From Actinoplanes sp. L3-i22 (GTDB lineage Bacteria > Actinomycetota > Actinomycetes > Mycobacteriales > Micromonosporaceae): a stretch of 64,000 bases of DNA. Shown here in pieces: positions 7,848-16,077 of this stretch. The position numbers and the translations under genes were made by a program. The DNA is taken from assembly GCF_019704555.1 (NCBI RefSeq), contig NZ_AP024745.1, positions 566,501-630,500 on the forward strand, read 5' to 3'. Every line of letters begins with the position of its first letter. Position 1 is the first letter of the stretch. The notes beneath the pieces are model-generated. The model had not been told where the DNA came from. It was given only the letters and a program-made list of their open reading frames with translations, and did not search any database.

Positions 7848-9077
7848 TCAGGCGCGCTCCCGGGAACCGCGGAACACCCAGATGCGCATCAGCAGGAAGC
7901 GGACCGCGGTCGCGATCAGGTTGGCCAGCACCAGGATCGACAATTCGACCATCCGGGACGGCTGGGTGGCGGCCGCGTCCAGCAGGGCGAGCGAGCCACT
8001 GGTCAGCGCCAGGCCGATGCCGAACACCACGAGCCCCTGCGCCTGGTGCCGGAGCGCGCCGTCCGTGCCGCTCACGCCGAAGGTCAGCCGCCGGTTCGCC
8101 GCGGTGTTCGCCACCGCCGTGACCAGGAGCGCGATCAGGTTCGCCGCCTGCGGGCCGACACCGACCCGGAGCAGGGCGTAGAGCGCCAGGTACGCCAGCG
8201 TGCTGGCCACGCCCACCCCGGCGAAGCGGATCAGCTGCCCGGTCAGGCCGGTCGGCACGCCCTCGACCGGCAGCGGGTTGCGCCCGAGCTGTTCGCGGAG
8301 CGTCGCGATCGGGAGCTTTCCGCTGCTCAGCGCGCGGGTGATCCGGACGATGCCCTTCAGGTCCGCCATCGCGGTCGAGACGATGTCGACCCGGCTGTCC
8401 GGGTCGTCCACCCAGTCCACCGGCACCTCGTGGATGCGCAGGCCGGCCCGCTCGGCCAGGACCAGCATCTCGGTGTCGAAGAACCAGCCGGTGTCCTCCA
8501 CCATCGGCAGGAGCCGGCGGGCCACATCGGACCGGATCGCCTTGAAGCCACACTGCGCGTCGGAGAAGCGGGCGGCCATCGTCGTACGCAAAATCAGGTT
8601 GTAACTGCGGGAGATGAACTCGCGCTTGGCACCTCGGACGACGCGTGAGCCGCGGGCCAGCCGGGAACCGATCGCGAGGTCGGAGTGGCCCGAGATCAGC
8701 GGCGCGACCAGCGGCAACAGCGCGCCCAGATCGGTCGAGAGGTCGACGTCCATGTAGGCGAGGATCGCCGCGTCGGAGTGCGTCCAGACGTGGTTGAGCG
8801 CCCGGCCGCGGCCCTTCTGCGTCAGGTGCACCGCTTCGACCTCGGGAAACTCTGCCTTGAGACGCTGCGCCACGGCCGCGGTGCCGTCGATGCTCGCGTT
8901 GTCCGCGATGGTGACCCGGAACCGGTAGGGAAAATGCGCGGCGAGGTACGCGTGCAACCGCCGGACGCAGGGCTCGAGGTCGACCTCCTCGTTGTAGACC
9001 GGCACGACCACGTCGAGCACCGGTGCGGTGACGCGGGCCGAACCGGCGTCCTGCGAGGGCAGCGTCGAAAGGCTCAT
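7848..9077 (-). CDS. GT2 glycosyltransferase-GtrA fusion (polyprenyl-phosphate hexose synthase type)
   Basis: 409 residues in two parts. Residues about 20-260 are a GT2 catalytic domain: VVVPVYNEE, the nucleotide-binding aspartates (DVDLSTD) and the CGFKAI acceptor-site motif, as in dolichol-phosphate mannose/glucose synthases. Residues about 280-405 are a GtrA domain with four membrane segments, which in the family translocates or anchors the lipid-linked sugar. The fusion suggests that synthesis and membrane handling of polyprenyl-phosphate hexose are coupled. The adjacent upstream gene on the same strand is a GT39-type transferase that could use this donor. A strong terminator follows the gene. 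Confidence 0.88.
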   Translation of the reverse strand: MSLSTLPSQDAGSARVTAPVLDVVVPVYNEEVDLEPCVRRLHAYLAAHFPYRFRVTIADNASIDGTAAVAQRLKAEFPEVEAVHLTQKGRGRALNHVWTHSDAAILAYMDVDLSTDLGALLPLVAPLISGHSDLAIGSRLARGSRVVRGAKREFISRSYNLILRTTMAARFSDAQCGFKAIRSDVARRLLPMVEDTGWFFDTEMLVLAERAGLRIHEVPVDWVDDPDSRVDIVSTAMADLKGIVRITRALSSGKLPIATLREQLGRNPLPVEGVPTGLTGQLIRFAGVGVASTLAYLALYALLRVGVGPQAANLIALLVTAVANTAANRRLTFGVSGTDGALRHQAQGLVVFGIGLALTSGSLALLDAAATQPSRMVELSILVLANLIATAVRFLLMRIWVFRGSRERA

Positions 9078-9197
9078 GGGAACAATTTCCGTCCCGCGTC
9101 TTTGCGCGCTGTATAAGAAGGCTGTGGGCCAACTGTGAGTTGTTGAGCCTTTCTGTCCGCTTTGTATCAGGGATGTTTCGGACCATTCGGTACGACG

Positions 9198-9229
9198 AAA
9201 GCGGGCGGCCCCGGAAGGGAGCCGCCCGC
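9198..9229 (-). terminator. Intrinsic terminator of GT39 gene
   Basis: On the minus strand, GCGGGCGGC pairs with GCCGCCCGC across an 11-nt loop and is followed by TTTCG, 22 nt past the stop of the GT39-type gene. The two glycosyltransferase genes are therefore probably separate transcription units, at least partly. Confidence 0.8.
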
Positions 9230-9251
9230 GTGGGTCGGATGTGGAGGGTGG

Positions 9252-11417
9252 TCAGCTCGCGGTGAGGTCGTACACCGTGGTGCTGCCGACGGTCGTCGCG
9301 GTGAAGTTCTCGGTCACCCAGGCGGAGATCTGGCTGCTGTCGCTGCTGCCCGAGCTGCCACCGCCGCCGATCCCGCTGCCGCCGATGAAGTAGTGGATCT
9401 TCCCGGCCGCCACGTACTCCTGGAACTGGGCGAGCGTCGGGGACGGGTCGGTGCCGTTGAAGCCGCCGACCGCCATCACCGGTTTCTCGGTGGCGAGCTG
9501 GTAGCCCGAGGCGTTCTGCGAACCGATCGCCGCGGCGACCCAGGTGTACTTGCCGGCGTCCTGCTCCAGCAGGGCCTTCATCTCGGTGCTGACCGTCGCG
9601 GCGTTGAGCAGGCCGCCCATTCCGCCGCCGCCCATGCCTCGGCCGCCACGGGCGCCGTCACCCTGCGTACCGTCGCCCTGGGTGTTTCCGCCCTGGGTGT
9701 TGGTGTTGTTGCCACCCGGGGCCTGGCCGCCGCCGAAGTTTCCGCCACCGGGGAAACCGCCGCCGTTCTGACCGCCGCCCGGGAATCCGCCGCCGTTCTG
9801 GCCGCCACCGGGGAAGCCGCCCCCGCCGCCGCGGTTGCCGCCACCGCGACCGCCGCCCGGACCGCCCATGCCGCCGCTCGACGGGCCGGCCGTCGGGATC
9901 GACCCGGTGTGCGGCTGGGACGCGGTCTGCACCGCGTACGCCGCCGGCCCGGCCAGCGCCGTGATCAGCGCGATCACCCCGCCGACCAGGGCGATCCGCC
10001 GGCCCAGCCGGAACGAGGCGACCACCGCGACCGCCGCCACGATGCCGACGATCAGGACCGGCAGGCGCAGCCAGGGCAGGAAGTCCGAACTGCGGCCCAG
10101 CAGCGTGTACGACCACCAGGCGGTGACCGCGATCGTCGCGCCCAGGGTCAGCGCCGCGAAGATGTTCGCCCGGTGCTTCCAGAGCAGGGTCACGCCCATG
10201 CCGACCACCGCGCCGACCGCCGGGGCGAGCGCCACCGTGTAGTACGCGTGGAAGATGCCCTGCATGAAGCTGAAGATCAACCCGGTGATCAGCAGCCACG
10301 AGCCCCACAGCACGAGGCCGGCGCGCTGCAGGTCGGTGCGGGCCCGGCGGGCCGTGATCACCAGACCGGCGGCCAGCACGATCAGCGCGGCCGGCAGCAG
10401 CCAGGAGATCTGACCGCCCTGCGAGGAGTCGAACATCCGGCTCCAGCCGGTCTCGCCCCACATCCCGCCGCCGGCGCCACCGCCACCGCCGCCTCCGACG
10501 CTGCCGGTCTCCTCACCGTTGAGCCGGCCCAGGCCGTTGTAGCCGAGGGCGAGCTCGAGCAGGCTGTTGTTCTGCGAACCGCCGATGTACGGCCGGGCGG
10601 ACGCCGGCACCAGCTCGACGATCGCGATGTACCAGCCGGCCGAGACGATCAGGGCGCCGAGCGAGAGCAGCAGCTGCCAGACGCGTTTGAGTAGCTTGGG
10701 CGGGCCGGCGATCAGGTACGCCAGGCCGTACGCCGGGACCACCAGCAGCGCCTGGAGCATCTTGGTGAGGAAGCCGAAGCCGACGAACACCCCGGCGAGC
10801 ACGAGCCACTTGGTGGAGCCGCTCTCCACGGCGCGCAGCGTGGCGTACGCCCCGGCCACCATCAGCAGCACGAGCAGGGCGTCCGGGTTGTTGAAGCGGA
10901 ACATCAGCACGGCGACCGGGGTGAGCGCGGTGACCGTGCCGGCGATCAGGCCGGCCGCCGGGCCGAAGCCGCGTCGCACGGTGGCGTAGAGCAGGCCGGT
11001 GCTGGCCACGCCGAGCAGCGCCTGCGGGACCAGGATGCTCCAGGTGCTGAGGCCGAACATGCGTACCGAGATCGCCATGATCCACAGCGAGGCCGGAGTC
11101 TTGTCGACGGTGATCGAGTTGGCCGCGTCGGACGAGCCGTAGAAGAACGCCTTCCAGCTCGCCGAGCCGGCCTGGACCGCGGCCGAGTAGAACGCGTTGG
11201 ACCAGCCGGACGCGCCCAGGCCCCAGATGTAGAGGAACGCGGTGCCGATCAGCAGCGCGAACAGGGACGGGCGGATCCACGGGGCGTCGCTGCGGCCGAG
11301 GAGCCAGCGGGCGGCGCCGGTGCGGTCACGCGGTGGGGACGGCGTCTCGTCGACGACCGGCTCGCCCTCGACGACCGCTGCGGCGTCCGGCGGAGAGGTT
11401 GACGTAATCGAGGTCAT
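9252..11417 (-). CDS. GT39/ArnT-like membrane glycosyltransferase with Gly-rich region
   Basis: 721 residues. The N-terminal half is a multi-pass PMT_2/ArnT-like domain with about ten membrane segments and an acidic loop (YSAAVQAG followed by SITVDKTP) early in the sequence. Such enzymes transfer a sugar from a polyprenyl-phosphate donor on the outer face. Residues about 555-640 are a Gly/Asn/Gln tract with repeated FPGGGQNGG units. A soluble C-terminal domain (about 650-721) ends in another Gly-rich patch. ATG 11417 is chosen over upstream starts because GGGAG lies 9 nt before it. The GT2-GtrA gene downstream is a plausible donor supplier. Confidence 0.87.
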   Translation of the reverse strand: MTSITSTSPPDAAAVVEGEPVVDETPSPPRDRTGAARWLLGRSDAPWIRPSLFALLIGTAFLYIWGLGASGWSNAFYSAAVQAGSASWKAFFYGSSDAANSITVDKTPASLWIMAISVRMFGLSTWSILVPQALLGVASTGLLYATVRRGFGPAAGLIAGTVTALTPVAVLMFRFNNPDALLVLLMVAGAYATLRAVESGSTKWLVLAGVFVGFGFLTKMLQALLVVPAYGLAYLIAGPPKLLKRVWQLLLSLGALIVSAGWYIAIVELVPASARPYIGGSQNNSLLELALGYNGLGRLNGEETGSVGGGGGGGAGGGMWGETGWSRMFDSSQGGQISWLLPAALIVLAAGLVITARRARTDLQRAGLVLWGSWLLITGLIFSFMQGIFHAYYTVALAPAVGAVVGMGVTLLWKHRANIFAALTLGATIAVTAWWSYTLLGRSSDFLPWLRLPVLIVGIVAAVAVVASFRLGRRIALVGGVIALITALAGPAAYAVQTASQPHTGSIPTAGPSSGGMGGPGGGRGGGNRGGGGGFPGGGQNGGGFPGGGQNGGGFPGGGNFGGGQAPGGNNTNTQGGNTQGDGTQGDGARGGRGMGGGGMGGLLNAATVSTEMKALLEQDAGKYTWVAAAIGSQNASGYQLATEKPVMAVGGFNGTDPSPTLAQFQEYVAAGKIHYFIGGSGIGGGGSSGSSDSSQISAWVTENFTATTVGSTTVYDLTAS

Positions 11418-11513
11418 CGGGCGAACTCCCAGAGAGCTGGTGGATTCGTACTCGATGAACTGTTTACGCGGGCCCTGTCGCATCCTTGTGCCGTGGCTGT
11501 GTGGTCCCTGTGA

Positions 11514-11536
11514 GTCCCGCCCGATGTCGGCGGGAC
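11514..11536 (-). terminator. Hairpin after DAHP synthase gene
   Basis: GTCCCGCC (11514-11521) and GGCGGGAC (11529-11536) form a perfect 8-bp stem with a 7-nt loop, 17 nt past the aroF stop. There is no T tract, so it is a possible terminator of the actinobacterial U-less kind. Confidence 0.55.
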
Positions 11537-11552
11537 CCACCAGAACCCCTGG

Positions 11553-12617
11553 TCAGAGCGTCCGGCGCTTGGCCGACGCGGCCGCCAGCCGCTCCAGCAC
11601 CGCGACCGTGCCGTCCCAGCCCATGCACGCGTCGGTGACCGACTGGCCGTACGTCATCTCGGCGCCCAGCTCCTGGCGACCCGGCACCAGGAAACTCTCC
11701 AGCATCACGCCGCTGATCGCGTGCTGCCCGGCCTCCATCTGCCCGGCGATGTCCTCGGCCACCAGCGGCTGCCGGTTGTGGTCCTTGTTGCTGTTGCCGT
11801 GCGAGCAGTCGATCACCAGGCGCTCCGGCAGGCCGGCCTTGCGCAGCAGTGCGATCGACGCCTCGACGTCCGCGGCGCTGTAGTTCGGCTTGCCGCCGCC
11901 ACCGCGCAGCACCAGGTGACAGTCCGGGTTGCCGGTGGTGTGCAGGATCGCCGGGGTGCCCGAGTAGTCGATCCCCGGGAAGACGTGCTGCGCCGCGGCG
12001 GCGTGGATCGCGTCGACCGCGGTGGAGACGCTGCCGTCCGGGCGGTTCTTCATGCCGATCGGCATCGACAGGCCGGACGAGAGCTGGCGGTGCACCTGCG
12101 ACTCGACGGTCCGGGCGCCGATCGCACCCCAGGCCACGGTGTCCGCGATGTACTGCGGGGTGATCGGGTCGAGGAACTCGACGGCCACCGGCAGACCCCG
12201 GCCGACCACCTCGAGCAGCAGCTTGCGGGCGATCCGCAGGCCCTCGCCGACGTCACCGGTGCCGTCCAGGGCCGGGTCCATGATCAGACCCTTCCAGCCG
12301 ACCGTGGAGCGCGGCTTCTCGAAGTACACCCGCATCACGATCAGCAGGTCGTCCTTGAGCCGCTCGGCCTCGACCTGCAGCCGGTCGGCGTACTCGGCGG
12401 CGGCGGCCGGGTCGTGCACCGAACACGGGCCGACCACGACCAGCAGGCGCTGATCTCGGCCGTTCAGCACGTCCTCGACCTGCTTGCGGCCGGCCAGCAC
12501 GGTGTCGTGCAAATCGGTGGTCAGGGGCAGCTCGTGATGCAGCAGGGCCGGGCTCATCAGCGGCACGATCTTCTCGATCCGCTGGTCACGGACGCGCTGC
12601 ACCTCGGGGGCGGTCAT
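11553..12617 (-). CDS. aroF: 3-deoxy-7-phosphoheptulonate (DAHP) synthase, class I
   Basis: 354 residues, AroF/G/H-type enzyme that condenses phosphoenolpyruvate with erythrose 4-phosphate as the first step of the shikimate pathway. Class I hallmarks: GPCSVHD (near residue 63-69), MRVYFEKPR (near 95), GWKGLI, GARTVESQVHR and the C-terminal DACMGWD. Many actinomycetes rely on the class II enzyme, so class I here may be a second isozyme. The allosteric effector cannot be read from sequence and the symbol is by class only. AAGGAGAG precedes ATG 12617. A leader peptide and attenuator lie directly upstream and imply control by aromatic amino acids. Confidence 0.93.
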   Translation of the reverse strand: MTAPEVQRVRDQRIEKIVPLMSPALLHHELPLTTDLHDTVLAGRKQVEDVLNGRDQRLLVVVGPCSVHDPAAAAEYADRLQVEAERLKDDLLIVMRVYFEKPRSTVGWKGLIMDPALDGTGDVGEGLRIARKLLLEVVGRGLPVAVEFLDPITPQYIADTVAWGAIGARTVESQVHRQLSSGLSMPIGMKNRPDGSVSTAVDAIHAAAAQHVFPGIDYSGTPAILHTTGNPDCHLVLRGGGGKPNYSAADVEASIALLRKAGLPERLVIDCSHGNSNKDHNRQPLVAEDIAGQMEAGQHAISGVMLESFLVPGRQELGAEMTYGQSVTDACMGWDGTVAVLERLAAASAKRRTL

Positions 12618-12670
12618 CGGTGATCTCTCTCCTTCAACCGGCCCTGGACGAGAGCCGGTTTGCTCGGGGC

Positions 12671-12700
12671 AAACAAAAAGGCAGCGACGTCGTCGCTGCC
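12671..12700 (-). terminator. Attenuator terminator in aroF leader
   Basis: On the minus strand, GGCAGCGAC-gac-GTCGCTGCC is followed by TTTTTGTTT. It is a textbook intrinsic terminator between the leader peptide stop (12729) and the aroF start (12617). Its ascending arm overlaps GAGGCA (12697-12702), which can pair instead with TGCCTC (12745-12750) inside the leader hairpin. Confidence 0.92.
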
Positions 12701-12728
12701 TCAGCCGGCTCTGGCGGGGTGTCTCAGG

Positions 12729-12812
12729 TCATGCGGTCATGGCCGAGGCACCGGCTTGAGCCGGCCTCGTAAACCAATAGAACGACCACGTCCGAGACAC
12801 GCCCGCCAGCAT
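12729..12812 (-). CDS. Aromatic-rich leader peptide upstream of DAHP synthase
   Basis: 27-codon reading frame, ATG at 12812 and TGA at 12731-12729. Residues 9-14 read WSFYWF: two Trp, two Phe and one Tyr in six codons, far above chance in this GC-rich genome. Three bases beyond the last of these codons begins a strong hairpin (12745-12768), and the attenuator terminator follows. A ribosome stalled at the aromatic codons would cover the hairpin's 5' arm and free TGCCTC to pair with the terminator's ascending arm. That is the classical attenuation layout. The start lies 8 nt past the histidine kinase stop, so transcripts may also read in from that operon. No clear Shine-Dalgarno site is seen. 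Confidence 0.82.
   Translation of the reverse strand: MLAGVSRTWSFYWFTRPAQAGASAMTA
12745..12768 (-). promoter_or_regulatory. Leader (1:2) hairpin of aroF attenuator
   Basis: On the minus strand, GAGGC-CGGCT pairs with AGCCG-gt-GCCTC: ten base pairs with a 2-nt bulge and a 2-nt loop. It lies inside the leader reading frame, directly after the aromatic codons. Confidence 0.75.
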
Positions 12813-12819
12813 AGCCCGA

Positions 12820-14403
12820 TCAACCGACCCGTGGCAGATATGGCGTGTGATGTTCAGCTGATGGGACGACCTGCGAGGTCGCGGCCGGCAGCATCACGGT
12901 GAAGATGGTCTGCCCCGGCCGGCTCTGCACGCCGACCTTGCCGCGGTGCGACATCACCACCGCGTGCACGATCGACAGACCCAGGCCGGTGCTGCCGGCC
13001 GCGCGGGACCGCGAGCTGTCCCCGCGGGCGAACCGCTCGAAGATGTGCGGGACCAGATCGGCCTGGATGCCCTGACCGTTGTCGATCACCTGGAGCACGG
13101 CCGCGTTCGGCATCGTGCCGACCTTGACCGTGACGGTGGTGCCCTCCGGGGTGTGCGTGCGGGCGTTGGCCAGCAGATTCGCCAACACCTGGTGCAGCCG
13201 GGCGCCGTCGCCGATCACGGTGACCGGCTCGTCCGGCAGGTCCAGCTGCCAGTAGTGCCGGGGAGCGGTGGCGTGCGCGTCGCTGGTCGCGTCGACGGCC
13301 AGCATGGTCAGATCGACCGGGTCCTGCGCCAGCGGGCGGCCGGCGTCCAGCCGGGCGAGCAGCAGCAGGTCCTCGACCAGGGCGGTCATCCGCTTCGCCT
13401 CGGACTCGACCCGGCCCAGCACGTGGGCCAGCTCGTCCGGGACCGGCTGGCGGCTGCGCCGGCTCAGCTCGGCGTAGCCGCGGATCGCGGCCAGCGGCGT
13501 GCGCAGTTCGTGACTCGCGTCCGCGACGAACTGGCGGACCTGCATCTCGCTCGCGTGCCGCGACTCCAGCGCGCTGCCGATGTGGTCGAGCATCCGGTTC
13601 AGCGCGGCGCCGACCTGGCCGACCTCGGTGCGCGGGTCGGTGTCCTGCTCGGGCACTCGCTGCGCGAGTTGCACCTCGCCACGATCGAGGCGGAGCTCAG
13701 CGACGCGACTCGCGGTTGCGGCCACTCGGTCAAGAGGCTTGAGGGTACGGCGGACAATGAGCGCCCCACCCCACCCAGCGATCAGCAGCGACCCGAGGAC
13801 GATGCAACCGGTGAAGCCCGCGACGGTAAGCAACGTCGAGTTCGTGCGCTCCAGCGATAGGCCGACGTAATAGACGTCGCCCTCCCTCCGGACGACCCGG
13901 ACCATCAGGTACCGCGGCAGGTTGCTGCCGAGGTTGACGGTCACGACATCCCCGTTGGTGGGAACCTCGCTCAGGACGATTGCCTTGCCGGCCGCCGGAA
14001 GCTCGGCGATCTCCTGCGACGATTCGGTGAATTTCAGTACACCGCCGGACAGGGTGCCGTCGGATTCCTGCTCCAGCACGATGGTGTTGTCCGGGGTGCC
14101 GCCGGGTAGAGCGCTTTTGCTGTTCGTTCCGCTGGAGGAATTCGAGCCGCCCGGCCCACCCGGAGGGCTGCCGCCGAAATTCTTGGGCGCCTGGAATCCG
14201 ATTCGCCGGGAGACGTCGGTGAGCTGGTCGACGTTCTGCTTGCGCAGCGAGTTGTACAGATAGAGCTCGGCGGTGCCGCCGACGACCAGGCCCAGGACCG
14301 CGAGCAGGGCGATCATGGTGGCGACCAGCCGGGTACGCAGCGGCCAGCCCGCCGGGCTGCGCCAGCGGGCGGGGCGGGGGTGGGCCTTGTCGGCAGCGCG
14401 CAT
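12820..14403 (-). CDS. Sensor histidine kinase (HAMP, HisKA, HATPase)
   Basis: 527 residues. Membrane segment 1 is at about 24-46. An extracytoplasmic sensor follows to about 185, with a Gly/Ser/Asn-rich stretch near 75-100. Membrane segment 2 is at about 190-212, then HAMP. The phospho-acceptor His sits in ASHELRTPLAAIRGY (about residue 305). The ATPase boxes are NLLANARTHTPEG, DNGQGI and STGLGLSIV. ATG 14403 starts 2 nt after the stop of the response-regulator gene, which makes a tight two-gene operon. The layout resembles the actinobacterial TcrY/PrrB-type kinases; the signal is unknown. The leader of the DAHP synthase gene begins just past its stop. Confidence 0.9.
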   Translation of the reverse strand: MRAADKAHPRPARWRSPAGWPLRTRLVATMIALLAVLGLVVGGTAELYLYNSLRKQNVDQLTDVSRRIGFQAPKNFGGSPPGGPGGSNSSSGTNSKSALPGGTPDNTIVLEQESDGTLSGGVLKFTESSQEIAELPAAGKAIVLSEVPTNGDVVTVNLGSNLPRYLMVRVVRREGDVYYVGLSLERTNSTLLTVAGFTGCIVLGSLLIAGWGGALIVRRTLKPLDRVAATASRVAELRLDRGEVQLAQRVPEQDTDPRTEVGQVGAALNRMLDHIGSALESRHASEMQVRQFVADASHELRTPLAAIRGYAELSRRSRQPVPDELAHVLGRVESEAKRMTALVEDLLLLARLDAGRPLAQDPVDLTMLAVDATSDAHATAPRHYWQLDLPDEPVTVIGDGARLHQVLANLLANARTHTPEGTTVTVKVGTMPNAAVLQVIDNGQGIQADLVPHIFERFARGDSSRSRAAGSTGLGLSIVHAVVMSHRGKVGVQSRPGQTIFTVMLPAATSQVVPSAEHHTPYLPRVG

Positions 14404-14405
14404 GG

Positions 14406-15143
14406 TCAGTCGGCCGGCTTGAGTACGTAGCCGGCGCCGCGCATGGTGTGGATCATCGGCGCGCGGCCGGCGTCGATCTTCTTGCGCAGGTAAGAGATGT
14501 ACAGCTCCACGACGTTCGCCTGCCCACCGAAGTCGTAGTTCCAAACCCGGTCCAGGATCTGCGGCTTGCTGAGCACCCGGCGCGGGTTGCGCATCAGGTA
14601 GCGCAGCAGCTCGAACTCGGTCGCGGTCAGCGTGATCAGGTCACCGCCCCGGCGGACCTCGTGCGAGTCCTCGTCCAGGGTCAGGTCGCCGACGACGAGC
14701 TGCGACTCGGTGCGCATCGGGGCGTGCCCCATCCGGCGCATCAGCCCGCGCAGCCGGGCCACCACCTCTTCCAGGCTGAACGGCTTGGTGACGTAGTCGT
14801 CGCCACCGGCGGTGAGGCCGGTGATCCGGTCCTCCACCGAGTCCTTCGCGGTCAGGAACAGCACCGGCACCTCGGGCGACTCGCCGCGCAGTCGGCGCAG
14901 CACCTCCAGCCCGTCGATGTCCGGGAGCATCATGTCCAGGATGACGGCGTCGGGCCGGAAGTCCCGGGCCGTCCGCACCGCGCTGAGCCCGTCGCCGGCG
15001 CTCTTGACCTCCCAGCCCTCGTAGCGCAGCGCCATCGAGAGCAACTCGGCCAGCGTCGGCTCGTCGTCCACCACGAGTACGCGAACCGGGGTGCCGTCGG
15101 GCCGCCGGAGTTCGGTGCTGGAGTCTGCGTTCGCCATCGTCAT
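14406..15143 (-). CDS. OmpR/PhoB-type response regulator
   Basis: 245 residues. The receiver domain covers about 20-130, with the acidic pair DDEP, the phospho-acceptor Asp in VILDMMLP, and the TAKD and VTKPFS motifs. The winged-helix trans_reg_C domain covers about 150-243 (LTATEFELLRYL, VELYISYLRKKI, MRGAGYVLK). ATG 15143 has GGGGAC just upstream; ATG 15137 is an alternative. It is the first gene of an operon with the histidine kinase downstream. Targets are unknown. Confidence 0.93.
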   Translation of the reverse strand: MTMANADSSTELRRPDGTPVRVLVVDDEPTLAELLSMALRYEGWEVKSAGDGLSAVRTARDFRPDAVILDMMLPDIDGLEVLRRLRGESPEVPVLFLTAKDSVEDRITGLTAGGDDYVTKPFSLEEVVARLRGLMRRMGHAPMRTESQLVVGDLTLDEDSHEVRRGGDLITLTATEFELLRYLMRNPRRVLSKPQILDRVWNYDFGGQANVVELYISYLRKKIDAGRAPMIHTMRGAGYVLKPAD

Positions 15144-15406
15144 GTCCCCAACTGTGGTCGGCGACGCTCGGCGTCGGCTTTCCGTTTCCTGTGTAGCAGC
15201 TGTGGAAGTGCCCTATAGGAGAGAGGTGTCGTCTTGGTTTTCGGCACGGGCGGCTTCCGGTTCAAGCGTTAGCGGCATTTCTCCGTACGCAATAAGCAGT
15301 TTTGTTGGGTTTTGTCGGGAACCTGGGAGGGGTGGAACACTCGCTGTCGACCCGATGTTGTGCAAGCGTTGGTCAAAGTCGGCGGACGAGCGTGGGGAGC
15401 TGTCAC

Positions 15407-15778
15407 GTGGATCTTCTCGAGGAGTACCGCAGGGCCACTTTCTTCTTCGAGTCCGGCGACCCGCTCGGCGCGGCCCGGCTGCTCGAACCGATCGTCGAGG
15501 CGGAGCCGCACAACGCCGCGGTCCGTCAGCTGCTCGCCCGGGCCTACTTCAACTCGGCCCAGCTCAACGGGGCGGAGACGCAGCTCAGGGCACTGATCGA
15601 GCATGATCCGTCGGATCATTACGCGCATCACGTGCTGGGCCGCACCCTGGAGCGGGCCGGCCGGTTCCGGGAAGCGCTCCCGCACCTGCGGCTGGCCGCC
15701 GCGATGAAGCAGCAGGCTGATTACCAGGAAGCGCTGCGCCGGGTCGAGACCTGGCTCGGCAAGAACGCCGACGCATAG
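15407..15778 (+). CDS. Tetratricopeptide repeat protein
   Basis: 123 residues. It carries about two and a half TPR-like helical hairpins (GDPLGAARLLEPIVEAEP, NAAVRQLLARAYF, SDHYAHHVLGRTLERAG), as in small actinobacterial TPR proteins. The GTG at 15407 is chosen because GGGGAG lies 7 nt upstream and the sequence before it is not protein-like. The partner is unknown. It precedes the Smr-domain gene by 9 nt, so the two probably form an operon. Confidence 0.82.
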   Translation: MDLLEEYRRATFFFESGDPLGAARLLEPIVEAEPHNAAVRQLLARAYFNSAQLNGAETQLRALIEHDPSDHYAHHVLGRTLERAGRFREALPHLRLAAAMKQQADYQEALRRVETWLGKNADA

Positions 15779-15787
15779 GGTCTGACC

Positions 15788-16072
15788 ATGAAGCTGAAGC
15801 TCGACCTGCACGACATCTTCAACAAGGGCCAGGAGATCGACCGGGCCCTGCGGGGGATCATCGACGAGGCGATCCAGAAGAAGGCCGCCATGGTCGAGAT
15901 CATCCCGGGGAAGGGCAGTGGCGCCTTGAAGAAGAAGGTGATCCGCTTCCTCGACCAGAAGGACATCAAGCAGCTCTACCACCGGATCGAGAAGGACGGC
16001 GACAACTGGGGCCGCCTCTTCGTCCACTTCCGCCACGAGGCCCCGGCCGGCCGCCGCGGCCGGGGTAGGTAG
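15788..16072 (+). CDS. Smr-domain protein
   Basis: 94-residue stand-alone Smr-like domain. The N-terminal LDLHD is the conserved DLHG-like motif, and IIPGKGSGALKKKV (about residues 39-52) matches the GKGxHS..G-like nuclease loop of Smr domains. Stand-alone Smr proteins are nicking or RNA endonucleases in other bacteria; activity here is inferred only. The tail is basic (GRRGRGR). It lies 9 nt downstream of the TPR gene, and its end is 5 nt from the convergent M28 peptidase end. Confidence 0.83.
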   Translation: MKLKLDLHDIFNKGQEIDRALRGIIDEAIQKKAAMVEIIPGKGSGALKKKVIRFLDQKDIKQLYHRIEKDGDNWGRLFVHFRHEAPAGRRGRGR

Positions 16073-16077
16073 CTCGG

